Under the pieces are notes generated by a model that was not told where the DNA came from, made no database searches, and worked only from the letters and a program-made list of their open reading frames with translations. From contig JBOHLS010000035.1 in assembly GCA_050729835.1 (NCBI GenBank), forward strand, positions 1-21,612: a stretch of 21,612 bases of DNA, given 5' to 3'. Positions 1 through 7,947 of this stretch are shown in pieces; position 1 is the first letter of the stretch, and each line of letters begins with the position of its first letter. The position numbers and the translations under genes are program-made. Origin of the DNA: REEB95 sp050729835 (GTDB lineage Bacteria; Pseudomonadota; Alphaproteobacteria; ATCC43930; CGMCC-115725).

Positions 1-127
1 ACGCCGAGGGCGCTGCGCTCCGGGCGCGGGTCCCTCCTATGCACTACGCGGATAAGCCCAATCCGCCCCTTCCAGAGGGGTCATTATTGGACGCGAAAAG
101 GGGGTCACGATTGGAAGCGATTTGACA
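1..127. mobile_element. Probable end of an IS21-like insertion sequence
   Basis: Two near-identical 20-base direct repeats lie at 77-96 and 101-120 (about 17 of 20 bases shared, period 24). Both begin GGGGTCA and end GCGA. The stretch closes with TTTGACA near 121-127. Repeated motifs of this kind just inside a terminus ending in ACA are characteristic of IS21-family ends. No transposase or helper-ATPase coding sequence is visible, so the body of the element would lie to the left of the window. No gene was found in 128-417 either; the short open frames there resemble nothing I know. Confidence 0.4.
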
Positions 128-417
128 TCCCGGCTTGCTATGTTCAGGGATGTAACGTCGCGGAGTCGCCGCAAGTGCCATCCCACGGCCTCCCGATGTT
201 AGGGGAGTACGCCATGTGGCCAGCGTGGATGATCCGAGATAAACAGAGCGGCATCGCCGATCCGGCCTCGCTCCGCAGATTTCAGCAAGCGATCGGTGAG
301 GCCATGAAGTCCTCGCCTTGTTCCACCGCAAGCCTGGCGTCGCTTCGGCTGTATTCGATAGGTCGCGCAGTTGTTGGCCACACACCGATCTGTGCAGGCT
401 AAACGCCTCGAAGACGC

Positions 418-1413
418 TTAACCCCTGAGGACGTAATCGGTCGGCCAATCCTTGAGCTGATCCCAATATTTGCGCGACCAGACGACCATCTCTGCTAGAC
501 CCTCGTCCCAACCGATCTCCGCCTCCCAGCCGACATCGCGCTTGATTGCGCTGTTGTCAAGCCAGTAACGAGAATCTTGCCCGAGCCGATCCGGGCTCAT
601 CTCGCATAGCTGTTCGAATGGCATGCCGAGCGCTTTAGCGCAGCGCTCGACCACCTCGCGTATCGAGGTCGGCAGCTTCGATCCAGCGTTATAGATCGTG
701 CCGAGCGGCGCCTTCTCGGCGACGAGATATATTGCACGGCCGAGGTCGCGCGCATGAATGTACGACTTCTCTGCGCGCCCGCCGCCGTGCAGCGGCAGCT
801 TCACGCCTTTGAGGCCGCACCACATCGCCTTGGGGATGACGCGGTGCAACAACTGCCCCGGGCAATACGCGTTCGATGGGCGGATGATGTTCATCGGGAA
901 TTTGAGAAAGCGGTGGACCGAAACGAGGTACATATCGAAGGCAACCTTTGACGCGGCATAGGGCGAGGATGGCTTGATCGATTCGTCCTCGGTGGCCGCA
1001 TGATCGACGGAACCGTACATTTCGGAAGTGCCAATTTGGATGAAGCGCTCGAGCCACTTGCGTTTAATCAGTTCCTCGGTCAGCCGAGCCAGGCCCATTG
1101 AATTGGTCTCGAAAAAACGCCAGGAATGTTTCCACGACACCGCGCCTTCGCCTTGCGCCGCGAAGTTCACGATAATCTCGGGTTTTTCCTTATCGAGAAG
1201 CTCGAGCAACAGGTCGAGTTCGTAAGTGACATGACGCGCGTGATACTCGTAGCCAGGCCGCTTATCGATATCGAGCGAGAAGGACGAGGGGCGCAGCGGA
1301 TTGCGGCCGACGCCGATCACTTTCTTCGGCTTGGCATGATCGAGAAGATAGAGTGCGGCATGAATGCCAAAGCTGCCGCCGCCACCCAAGATGCAATAAG
1401 TCTTGCCGGTCAT
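418..1413 (-). CDS. NAD-dependent epimerase/dehydratase (extended SDR, dehydratase-like)
   Basis: About 331 aa, the usual length for extended short-chain dehydrogenases acting on nucleotide sugars. The N-terminus carries the glycine-rich NAD-binding loop (GGGGSFG, about residues 10-16). A TSEMYG segment supplies the active-site Ser/Thr and PYAASK supplies the catalytic Tyr-x-x-x-Lys. The C-terminal pattern (WLDNSAIKRDVGW, then EGLAEMVVW) resembles dTDP-glucose 4,6-dehydratase and GDP-mannose dehydratase relatives. Exact substrate cannot be read. The ATG at 1413 is preferred because GGGA lies about 7 bases upstream; an ATG 12 bases earlier (1425) is in frame but has poor spacing to any Shine-Dalgarno. 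It is transcribed divergently from the heptose-type operon that starts at 1531 and probably contributes to the same pathway. Confidence 0.85.
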   Translation of the reverse strand: MTGKTYCILGGGGSFGIHAALYLLDHAKPKKVIGVGRNPLRPSSFSLDIDKRPGYEYHARHVTYELDLLLELLDKEKPEIIVNFAAQGEGAVSWKHSWRFFETNSMGLARLTEELIKRKWLERFIQIGTSEMYGSVDHAATEDESIKPSSPYAASKVAFDMYLVSVHRFLKFPMNIIRPSNAYCPGQLLHRVIPKAMWCGLKGVKLPLHGGGRAEKSYIHARDLGRAIYLVAEKAPLGTIYNAGSKLPTSIREVVERCAKALGMPFEQLCEMSPDRLGQDSRYWLDNSAIKRDVGWEAEIGWDEGLAEMVVWSRKYWDQLKDWPTDYVLRG

Positions 1414-1444
1414 TGATCGTCCCATATCTCGAATCGTCGAACTT

Positions 1445-1473
1445 TAGATACACGGATTGGCATCGCCGCGCAA
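1445..1473 (-). promoter_or_regulatory. Candidate promoter for the divergent SDR gene
   Basis: On the minus strand TTGCGC (1473-1468) and TATCTA (1450-1445) are separated by 17 bases, upstream of the start at 1413. The -10 element is only a half match, so this is tentative. Confidence 0.3.
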
Positions 1474-1474
1474 T

Positions 1475-1503
1475 TTGACGCACTATAGGCAAATACCTAA
1501 GAT
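1475..1503 (+). promoter_or_regulatory. Sigma70-type promoter of the sugar operon
   Basis: TTGACG (1475-1480), a 17-base spacer and TAAGAT (1498-1503) make a good housekeeping promoter. It sits just before the TTG start at 1531, with an AAGGAC Shine-Dalgarno at about 1518-1523. It overlaps the upstream region of the divergent minus-strand SDR gene, so both units share roughly 117 bases of control DNA. No other convincing promoter interrupts the operon. Confidence 0.6.
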
Positions 1504-1530
1504 CGGGCGGAATTTCCAAGGACGCGCATT

Positions 1531-2115
1531 TTGACACACGTTTCAACCTATTTCGGACAGGTCGGCGAGATTGCGAAGCGGATCGACGTTCCGCGCATCG
1601 ATGCGGTTGCCGACGCGCTCGTGGCTTTGCGCGCACGCGGCGGGCGGCTTTTTCTCCTTGGCGTCGGCGGCAGCGCTGCCAACTGCGCGCACGCGGTCAA
1701 CGACTTCCGCAAGCTATGCGGCATCGAGGCTTATGCACCGACTGACAACGTCTCCGAGCTGACTGCGCGCACCAACGACGAGGGCTGGGAGACGGTGTTC
1801 GCTGCTTGGCTCAAGACCAGTCGTCTATCCAAAAACGACGCCGTGCTCGTCTTTTCCGTCGGTGGTGGCAACGCCGAACGCAATGTCAGCATGAATATTG
1901 TGCGCGCGCTGGAGCTCGCGAAGTCGTGCGGCGCAACCATTCTTGGCGTCGTCGGCCGCGACGGCGGCACCACCGCGAAGCTCGGCGATCATGTGGTCGT
2001 GATTCCGACCGTAGATGATAAGCTGGTCACGCCGCACACCGAGGCGTTTCAGGCCGTGGTCTGGCACTGCCTGGTCTCGCATCCGAAGCTCCAGATCCAA
2101 GCGACCAAGTGGTAG
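1531..2115 (+). CDS. gmhA: Phosphoheptose isomerase (SIS domain, GmhA-like)
   Basis: 194 aa, the typical size of GmhA. The family enzyme converts sedoheptulose 7-phosphate to D-glycero-D-manno-heptose 7-phosphate in the cytosol, the first step toward activated heptose. The SIS fold is evident: LFLLGVGGSAANCAH (about residues 40-54), the ELTARTNDEGWE segment matching the GmhA substrate loop with its acidic residue, VFSVGGGN as the second phosphate-binding loop, and EAFQAVVWH near the C-terminus giving the catalytic Glu/His pattern. The start is TTG with an AAGGA Shine-Dalgarno. It is the first gene of the operon and overlaps the following gmhB-like gene by 7 bases, which suggests translational coupling. 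Confidence 0.85.
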   Translation: MTHVSTYFGQVGEIAKRIDVPRIDAVADALVALRARGGRLFLLGVGGSAANCAHAVNDFRKLCGIEAYAPTDNVSELTARTNDEGWETVFAAWLKTSRLSKNDAVLVFSVGGGNAERNVSMNIVRALELAKSCGATILGVVGRDGGTTAKLGDHVVVIPTVDDKLVTPHTEAFQAVVWHCLVSHPKLQIQATKW

Positions 2116-2669
2116 CTGGTGCAGGGCGGCGTGCGGTCTTTCTCGACCGCGACGGTGTGGTCAATGCTACGGCGGTCATCAACGGCAAGCCCGTCGCGCC
2201 GCGACGAGTGGAAGATTTTCAGCTGCTTCCGGGGGTTGCCGCGGCGATGCGCCGGTTGCGGCGCGCCGGGTTCTTCATCTGCATCGTGACCAATCAACCG
2301 GACATCGGCAACGGGCTCGTCGATTCCGGTATGGTCGCGGCCATGCATGCGCGCTTGCGGCACGAGCTGCCAATCGACGAGATCGAAATGTGTCCGCACC
2401 GGCAGATTGACAATTGTCTCTGCCGCAAGCCAAAACCAGGGATGCTGCGCACCGCAGCAAAGCGACATCGGCTTGACCTGACAATGAGTTATATGGTCGG
2501 TGATCGCGACAGTGATGTGCTTGCCGGGGCTGCGGCAGGCTGTTATACGGTTTTCATCCACCGGGGGTATGAGGAAAGTCGCCAGTACCTTTTGGCTGCG
2601 GATTTTATCGCACACTCGCTGAGCGAGGCGGTTCACATCGTTCTTTCACGCCAAGCGTGGGGGCATTAG
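2109..2669 (+). CDS. gmhB: D-glycero-manno-heptose 1,7-bisphosphate 7-phosphatase-like HAD phosphatase
   Basis: 186 aa HAD-superfamily protein. LDRDGVVN near residue 12 holds the DxD nucleophile/acid pair, VTNQPDIG is motif II, and MVGDRDSDVLAGAAAG is the motif IV acidic cluster. A CPH...CLCRKPKPGML segment reproduces the zinc-binding Cys-His-Cys-Cys loop and KP motif that distinguish GmhB from other HAD phosphatases. The family removes the 7-phosphate from heptose 1,7-bisphosphate before nucleotidyl transfer. The start is GTG at 2109, inside the end of the gmhA-like gene. The next gene begins 7 bases after the stop. Position between the isomerase and the kinase/nucleotidyltransferase gene fits the heptose pathway. 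Confidence 0.87.
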   Translation: MVAGAGRRAVFLDRDGVVNATAVINGKPVAPRRVEDFQLLPGVAAAMRRLRRAGFFICIVTNQPDIGNGLVDSGMVAAMHARLRHELPIDEIEMCPHRQIDNCLCRKPKPGMLRTAAKRHRLDLTMSYMVGDRDSDVLAGAAAGCYTVFIHRGYEESRQYLLAADFIAHSLSEAVHIVLSRQAWGH

Positions 2670-2676
2670 TCGGTCG

Positions 2677-3411
2677 ATGACCAGCGTTGCAACTCTCAAG
2701 ATCAAAATATTCGCCGACGGTGCCGATCTCGATGGCATTCGCGCGCTTGCTTCCAACCCGCTGATCAAAGGCTTTACCACCAACCCGACATTGATGCGCA
2801 AAGCTGGCGTTTCCGATTACGAAACATTTGGTCGTGCCGCGCTCGCGGCCGTGCCGGACCGTCCCCTTTCGCTCGAGGTCTTCGCCGACGAATTCGGCGA
2901 GATGATCGACCAGGGCCGCACCATCGCGAGTTGGGGGCGCAACGCCAACGTCAAGATTCCGGTGAGCGACACCAAAGGCCGCTTCACCGGCGTTGTCATT
3001 GAATCGCTGGCGAAGGCTGGCGTGGTGGTCAACATTACTGCCATCTTGACGGTCGAGCAGGTGAAGCGGGTAGCCGCTTGCCTCAATCCTGACGTGCCGG
3101 CGATCGTCTCCGTGTTCGCGGGCCGCGTCGCCGATACCGGCGTCGATCCGGTCCCGCTGATGGTCGAGTGTCGTAAAGCGCTGACAAATCTTCCCAAGGC
3201 CGAGTTGCTGTGGGCAAGCCCGCGCGAGTTGCTCAACATCTTCCAAGCGGACGAGATCGGTTGCCACATCATCACCGTGACCAACGATCTGCTCGCCAAG
3301 TTCGCACTCGTCGGCAAGGGGCTTGATGAATATTCTCTTGAAACCGTGAAGATGTTCCATCGCGATGCGACCTCGGCTGGGTACTCGATCCGCACGACGC
3401 GCGCAGCCTGA
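2677..3411 (+). CDS. Transaldolase / fructose-6-phosphate aldolase family protein
   Basis: 244 aa, close to the short transaldolase and F6P-aldolase subfamily and clearly shorter than classical transaldolase of about 315 aa. The N-terminal strand with GFTTNPTLMRKAG is diagnostic, and the NVKIPV segment supplies the Schiff-base lysine at about residue 93. The family transfers or cleaves three-carbon ketol units. In this operon it could supply or consume sedoheptulose 7-phosphate, or make a carbon-carbon bond in the final sugar; sequence alone does not decide. It sits directly behind the gmhB-like gene and 33 bases ahead of an SDR gene, so it appears to be a dedicated operon member and not a housekeeping copy. 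Confidence 0.85.
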   Translation: MTSVATLKIKIFADGADLDGIRALASNPLIKGFTTNPTLMRKAGVSDYETFGRAALAAVPDRPLSLEVFADEFGEMIDQGRTIASWGRNANVKIPVSDTKGRFTGVVIESLAKAGVVVNITAILTVEQVKRVAACLNPDVPAIVSVFAGRVADTGVDPVPLMVECRKALTNLPKAELLWASPRELLNIFQADEIGCHIITVTNDLLAKFALVGKGLDEYSLETVKMFHRDATSAGYSIRTTRAA

Positions 3412-3444
3412 CGACCATCACATGAAGTAGAAGGAGAGAGCCTC

Positions 3445-4458
3445 GTGTCCAGGCTGTTCGATAATGTTTTTGTGACGGGAGGCGCCGGCTATTGCGGCTC
3501 GCTGCTCGTGCCGCAACTTTTGGATCATGGATATCGCGTCACCGTGTTCGACAAATGCTATTTCGGCGATGATTTCCTGCCGAAGAGCAATCCCCGACTC
3601 ACGGTGATCAAGGGCGACATTCGGGATGCCGCCGGCCTCGCGCAGGTGGTTAAGGGCCATGACGCCTTCGTCAGCCTCGCGTGCATCTCGAACGATGCGA
3701 GCTTCGAACTCGATGAAAAGCTTTCGACCACCATCAACATGGATGCCTTCGAGCCGATGGTGAAGGCGGTGAAGGCGGCGGGGGTCAAGCGATTCGTCTA
3801 TGCCTCGTCGAGCTCGGTCTATGGTGTCTCCGACAAGCCCGACGTGACCGAGGATCATCCGCTCGTGCCCTTGACGCTCTACAACAAGTACAAGGGATTG
3901 TGCGAGCCGATCCTCAAGCGCCATGCCGACGAGTCCTTCACCGGCGTGATTTTCCGGCCGGCGACCGTCTGTGGCTACGCGCCGCGCCTGCGGCTCGATC
4001 TCTCGGTCAACATCCTGACCAATCACGCGGTCACGAACAACAAGATCACTGTCTTTGGCGGCTCGCAGCTGCGTCCCAACCTGCACGTCCAGGATTATTG
4101 CGACGCGGTCGAGCTGTTTCTGACCGCGCCGACCGCCAAGATCCAGAAGGAGACCTTCAACGTTGGTTACCAGAATATGTCCATCATGGACATTGCGCTC
4201 CTGGTAAAGCGGGTGGTGGAGCAGGAAATTCTGGGTCGGCCGCCGATCGAGATCGTCACAACCGAGACCAACGACATCCGCTCCTATCACATCAATTCCG
4301 ACAAGATTGCCCTCACGCTGGGTTTCCGCCCGAAATACACGATCGAGGACGCCATTCGCGGCCTCTCCCAAGCGTTCAAGGCCGGCAAGGTCGCCAACAG
4401 CATGACCGACGACCGATACTACAACATCCGCACGATGAAGAAACTGAACGTTCGATGA
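3445..4458 (+). CDS. NAD-dependent epimerase/dehydratase (extended SDR)
   Basis: 337 aa. An AAGGAGAG Shine-Dalgarno precedes the GTG start. Visible features are the NAD loop VTGGAGYCGS (about residues 10-19), the ASSSSVYG strand with the catalytic Ser, and YNKYK as the Tyr-x-x-x-Lys pair. The RPATVCGYAPRLR segment and the HVQDYCDAV helix are typical of nucleotide-sugar epimerases. The fold and full active site indicate a working oxidoreductase, probably a C-4 or C-6 epimerase or dehydratase of an NDP-sugar. In this context an HldD-like role is possible, although HldD signature residues cannot be confirmed by eye. The stop overlaps the next start as ATGA. Confidence 0.85.
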   Translation: MSRLFDNVFVTGGAGYCGSLLVPQLLDHGYRVTVFDKCYFGDDFLPKSNPRLTVIKGDIRDAAGLAQVVKGHDAFVSLACISNDASFELDEKLSTTINMDAFEPMVKAVKAAGVKRFVYASSSSVYGVSDKPDVTEDHPLVPLTLYNKYKGLCEPILKRHADESFTGVIFRPATVCGYAPRLRLDLSVNILTNHAVTNNKITVFGGSQLRPNLHVQDYCDAVELFLTAPTAKIQKETFNVGYQNMSIMDIALLVKRVVEQEILGRPPIEIVTTETNDIRSYHINSDKIALTLGFRPKYTIEDAIRGLSQAFKAGKVANSMTDDRYYNIRTMKKLNVR

Positions 4459-5471
4459 GCGTCAAGCCGACGGCGGTGGTCACCGGGGGGGCGGGGTTCA
4501 TTGGCTCCCACATGGTTGATTTGCTCATTGAGCGGGGATTCGCCGTCCGGGTCATCGACAATCTTGTCGGCGGGCGCGAAGCCAACTTGGCGCATCACCG
4601 CGCGAACCCGGATCTGGCATTTGACCGCGCCGATATTCGCGGTCTCGATCCGGCCCGCAACCCATTCGCCGGGGCGCAGTACGTTTTCCACTTCGCTGGC
4701 ATCGGCGACATTGTGCCGTCGATCGAAATGCCGCTGGAGTACATGTCGACCAACGTGCTCGGCACGGTGTGCGTTCTCGAATGCGCTCGCGCGGCGCGGG
4801 TTGGGAAGCTGATCTATGCCGCGTCGTCCTCGTGTTATGGGTTGGCCGACGTGCCGACCCGCGAAGACCACCCGCTCCGGCCACAATACCCCTATGCGCT
4901 GTCCAAACATCAGGGAGAGCAGGCGGCATTTCATTGGCATCAGATCTATCGGCTGCCGGTGAACTCGATCCGCATCTTCAATGCCTATGGCACGCGGTCG
5001 CGCACATCGGGCGCTTATGGCGCGGTGTTCGGCGTGTTCCTGCGGCAGAAGCTCGCCGGCAAGCCGTTTACCGTAGTGGGCGACGGCACGCAGACGCGCG
5101 ATTTTCTCTATGTGACCGACGTCGCAGAGGCATTTTTCGCCGCGGCGCAGACGGTCCTGGTCGGCAAGATATGGAACCTGGGCGCTGGCAAGCCGCAATC
5201 GATCAACCGCTTGGTCGAACTCCTTGGCGGGCGCGTGGTTCATATCCCGAAGCGGCCTGGCGAGCCCGATTGCACCTTCGCCGACATCGGCAAGATCACC
5301 ACGGAACTCGGCTGGAAACCGCGGGTTCCGTTCGAGGAAGGGGTACGGCGCATTGTCGCCGATATCGAGTACTGGCGCGACGCGCCGCTGTGGGATTCAG
5401 ACTCGATTGCCAAGGCCACGGAGACGTGGTTCAAGTTTCTCGGCAGGTGCGAGCCCGCAGAGACATCATGA
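4455..5471 (+). CDS. NAD-dependent epimerase (GalE/WbpP-like extended SDR)
   Basis: 338 aa. VTGGAGFIGSHMVDLL at residues 9-24 is a textbook extended-SDR cofactor loop. Downstream lie AASSSCYG, the intact active-site pair in YALSK, RIFNAYGTRSR for substrate binding, and GDGTQTRDFLYVTDVA, which is highly typical of UDP-glucose/UDP-GlcNAc 4-epimerases. The C-terminus has the usual helix (ELGWKPRVPFEEGVRR). The start ATG overlaps the previous stop (ATGA), and the same arrangement links it to the next gene. Function: interconversion of an NDP-hexose or NDP-heptose at C-4 or a nearby carbon. The exact sugar is unknown. The frame stays open upstream of 4455, but that stretch is only the shadow of the preceding gene. 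Confidence 0.87.
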   Translation: MSVKPTAVVTGGAGFIGSHMVDLLIERGFAVRVIDNLVGGREANLAHHRANPDLAFDRADIRGLDPARNPFAGAQYVFHFAGIGDIVPSIEMPLEYMSTNVLGTVCVLECARAARVGKLIYAASSSCYGLADVPTREDHPLRPQYPYALSKHQGEQAAFHWHQIYRLPVNSIRIFNAYGTRSRTSGAYGAVFGVFLRQKLAGKPFTVVGDGTQTRDFLYVTDVAEAFFAAAQTVLVGKIWNLGAGKPQSINRLVELLGGRVVHIPKRPGEPDCTFADIGKITTELGWKPRVPFEEGVRRIVADIEYWRDAPLWDSDSIAKATETWFKFLGRCEPAETS

Positions 5472-7021
5472 TTTCCGATCTGACCGGAAAGTTCCTTCAC
5501 AAAATTAAGACCGTCGAAGAGCTGTTGAGCATCGTCGGGCCGCGGCCGCGCGCAAATAAGGTCATCATGTGCCACGGCGTTTTCGACGTGGTCCATCCCG
5601 GCCATCTCCGGCACCTGCTTTATGCCAAGAACAAGGCAGATATCCTGGTCGCAAGCCTCACCGCCGACCGACACATCACGAAGGGTCGCATGCGCCCGCA
5701 TGTGCCCCAGGACTTGCGCGCGCTCAATCTCGCCGCCTTCGAGATCGTCGATTACGTGCTGATCGATCCGAACGACAGGCCGATCATGAATCTCCGCAGG
5801 TTGCAACCCGACTTCTTCGCCAAAGGCTACGAATACACCGCCGCTGGCGTCAACCCGAAGACGGTCGAGGAGACCGAGGTCATCACCGGTTACGGTGGCG
5901 AGATGATCTTCACGCCCGGCGACGTCGTCTATTCGTCTTCTCGCCTGCTCGAAATCGAACCGCCAAATCTGCGCACGGAAAAGCTTCTGACGCTGATGGA
6001 TATGTCGAACATCACCTTCGACGCCCTGCGCCGGACGCTCGACAAGTTCCGCGGACGTCACGTGCATGTCGTCGGCGATACGATCGTCGACAGCCTTACG
6101 CAATGCGCGATGATCGGCGGCCAGACCAAGACGCCGACGATGAGCGTCTTGTTCCAGGAGCGTAAGGACTATATTGGAGGCGCGGCGGTCGTCGCCGAGC
6201 ATTTGCGCGCCGCCGGCGCCAATGTCGTGTTTTCGACCGTGCTGGGCGGCGACGGGCTGAAGGATTTCGTTCTCGACGGCTTGGGACGGAGCGGCATCGA
6301 GACCAAGGCAATCGTCGATCACGCGCGGCCGACCACCAACAAGAACGCCATCGTCGCCGAAGGCTATCGCCTGTTGAAGATTGACACGCTTGAGAATCGA
6401 AGTATTGTCGACGACACCCTCAACCAGCTCTGCGATCAGATCGCGAACCAGAAGACCGAGGCGGTCGTCTTTTCCGACTTCCGCCATGGAATCTTCAATC
6501 GGCATACGATCCCGTCGCTCATCACCGCGATCCCGTCCGGAATCTTCAAGGTCGCCGACAGCCAGGTTGCAAGCCGCTGGGGCAACATTACCGAATTCAA
6601 GAAATTCGATTTGATCACGCCCAACGAGCGCGAGGCGCGGTTCGCACTCGCCGATCAGGACTCGGGCGTCCGGCCGCTTGCGTCGCAACTCTATGACGAA
6701 TCCCAGTGCCGCGTTCTCATTCTCAAGCTCGGCGACCGTGGCGTCCTGACGTGCCGTTCGTCCGATCACCTAGCGCTCGATTCCTTTTTTGTCGTCGACA
6801 GCTTCGTCGAGCGCGTGACCGATGCCGTTGGGGCCGGCGATGCCATGCTGGCTTATGCGACCCTGTCGCTGCTTGTCACTGGCGACCCGGTGGTCGCTAC
6901 GATCATCGGTTCGATGGCGGCGGCGATCGAGTGCGAGGTCGACGGCAACGTTCCGGTCGCGCCAGCCGATGTGCTTGAGCGCATCGAAACCGTGGAGAAG
7001 CGCGCGCGCTATCAGCAATGA
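5468..7021 (+). CDS. Bifunctional nucleotidyltransferase-PfkB kinase, HldE-like with reversed domain order
   Basis: 517 aa with two catalytic domains. Residues about 30-170 form a cytidylyltransferase-like domain (CHGVFDVVHPGHLRHL, HxGH at 43-46; later FFAKGYEY). Residues about 190-510 form a PfkB/ribokinase-type sugar kinase: VVGDTIVDS, YIGGAAVVAEHL, LITPNEREA and DAVGAGDAM with the catalytic Asp at about residue 458. In classical HldE the kinase is N-terminal and the ADP-transferase C-terminal; here they are swapped. The family phosphorylates heptose 7-phosphate at C-1 and, after GmhB action, adds AMP from ATP. It would therefore complete the GmhA-GmhB route to an NDP-heptose. It overlaps both neighbours by ATGA. 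Which nucleotide it uses is not readable. Confidence 0.85.
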   Translation: MISDLTGKFLHKIKTVEELLSIVGPRPRANKVIMCHGVFDVVHPGHLRHLLYAKNKADILVASLTADRHITKGRMRPHVPQDLRALNLAAFEIVDYVLIDPNDRPIMNLRRLQPDFFAKGYEYTAAGVNPKTVEETEVITGYGGEMIFTPGDVVYSSSRLLEIEPPNLRTEKLLTLMDMSNITFDALRRTLDKFRGRHVHVVGDTIVDSLTQCAMIGGQTKTPTMSVLFQERKDYIGGAAVVAEHLRAAGANVVFSTVLGGDGLKDFVLDGLGRSGIETKAIVDHARPTTNKNAIVAEGYRLLKIDTLENRSIVDDTLNQLCDQIANQKTEAVVFSDFRHGIFNRHTIPSLITAIPSGIFKVADSQVASRWGNITEFKKFDLITPNEREARFALADQDSGVRPLASQLYDESQCRVLILKLGDRGVLTCRSSDHLALDSFFVVDSFVERVTDAVGAGDAMLAYATLSLLVTGDPVVATIIGSMAAAIECEVDGNVPVAPADVLERIETVEKRARYQQ

Positions 7022-7947
7022 GCCGCTTAAGCGCGATCGTCGTCGGTATGGGAGTGCAAGGCGAAAAGCGCCGCACGTTCGCCGGCAAGGATTACGTCGG
7101 GTCCGTCGACCCGGTCAAATCCGGCGTCGATTTCCGCGCGATCGAGCAGGTGCCGCTCGAGTCCTACGATGCGGTGCTCTGCTGCGTGCCGGACGAGCCC
7201 AAAGTCGAGCTGCTGCGCTATCTGCTGTCGCATGGCAAGCACGTCTTGGTTGAAAAGCCGCTTTGGGCGGCGCATGACCCGGAAATCATCTCGCTCGAGC
7301 GATTGGCGCGTGCCAACAATGCCGTATGCTATGTTGCCTACAACCACCGCTTCGAGCCGCATTATGTCCGCATGCGCGATCTGATCGCATCGGGTGAGCT
7401 CGGTCGGCTCTATTCCTGCCGCATGTTCTACGGCAACGGCACCGCGCGGCTGGTGCGCGAGAGTGCTTGGCGCGACCAGGGTGCCGGGGTGTTGCCCGAT
7501 TTAGGTTCGCATCTGCTCGATACCTGCCGGTTCTGGTTCGGCGATATCGCGGATACCTTCCGTATCGTCGCCGCCAACCGGTTCGAGAACAGCGCACCCG
7601 ACCATGTGGTAATTGGCTCCGAGGAAAGCCGACCCCGTCTTGAGCTTGAGATGACGCTACTGATGTGGCGCAATCACTTCACGTGCGATGTCCTGGCGGA
7701 GAATGGCTCGGCGCACATCGAATCGTTGTGCAAATGGGGGCCCTCGACTTTCCGCAAGCGGATTCGCGTCCTGCCGTCGGGCAAGCCAAAGGAAGAGGTG
7801 ACGACGTTGCCTCAAGGCGATCCGACCTGGGCTCTCGAATATGCTCATTTCAAGAAACTGTGCGAGCTCAGGGCGCCCACCGACCTGACGAACGATCTGT
7901 GGTTTCAGAAGACTCTGCGGCGCCTCTCGAACGAGATCATCCGATGA
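7018..7947 (+). CDS. Gfo/Idh/MocA family oxidoreductase
   Basis: 309 aa. The N-terminal Rossmann part starts IVVGMGVQGEKR; the fold continues with VLCCVPDEPKVELL and HGKHVLVEKPLW, whose EKP lysine is the family's conserved active-site residue. The C-terminal half has GAGVLPDLGSHLLDTCRFWFG, the typical substrate-domain motif with its Asp and His. Members oxidise or reduce sugar, inositol or amino-sugar carbons with NAD(P), often at C-3. It is slightly short for the family (usually 330-380 aa) but otherwise complete. ATGA overlaps at both ends place it firmly in the operon. Likely role: redox step on the activated sugar; substrate unknown. Confidence 0.83.
   Translation: MSRLSAIVVGMGVQGEKRRTFAGKDYVGSVDPVKSGVDFRAIEQVPLESYDAVLCCVPDEPKVELLRYLLSHGKHVLVEKPLWAAHDPEIISLERLARANNAVCYVAYNHRFEPHYVRMRDLIASGELGRLYSCRMFYGNGTARLVRESAWRDQGAGVLPDLGSHLLDTCRFWFGDIADTFRIVAANRFENSAPDHVVIGSEESRPRLELEMTLLMWRNHFTCDVLAENGSAHIESLCKWGPSTFRKRIRVLPSGKPKEEVTTLPQGDPTWALEYAHFKKLCELRAPTDLTNDLWFQKTLRRLSNEIIR

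Noticed and set aside
44..511. Minus-strand open frame of 155 codons near the left edge
   Set aside because: Overlaps the end of the SDR gene and the IS-like repeats; no recognisable domain or Shine-Dalgarno.
3418..4371. Minus-strand open frame (317 codons) opposite the first operon SDR
   Set aside because: Antisense shadow; the plus frame has Shine-Dalgarno, NAD loop and YxxxK.
3900..4454. Upstream extension of the GalE-like gene
   Set aside because: Translation of this part is compositionally unlike protein of the family and overlaps the previous gene; the ATGA overlap at 4455 is the natural start.
5240..6769. Long minus-strand open frame (509 codons) opposite the HldE-like gene
   Set aside because: It mirrors a gene with full catalytic motifs; the antisense translation has no recognisable domain and is the expected shadow of GC-rich codon usage.
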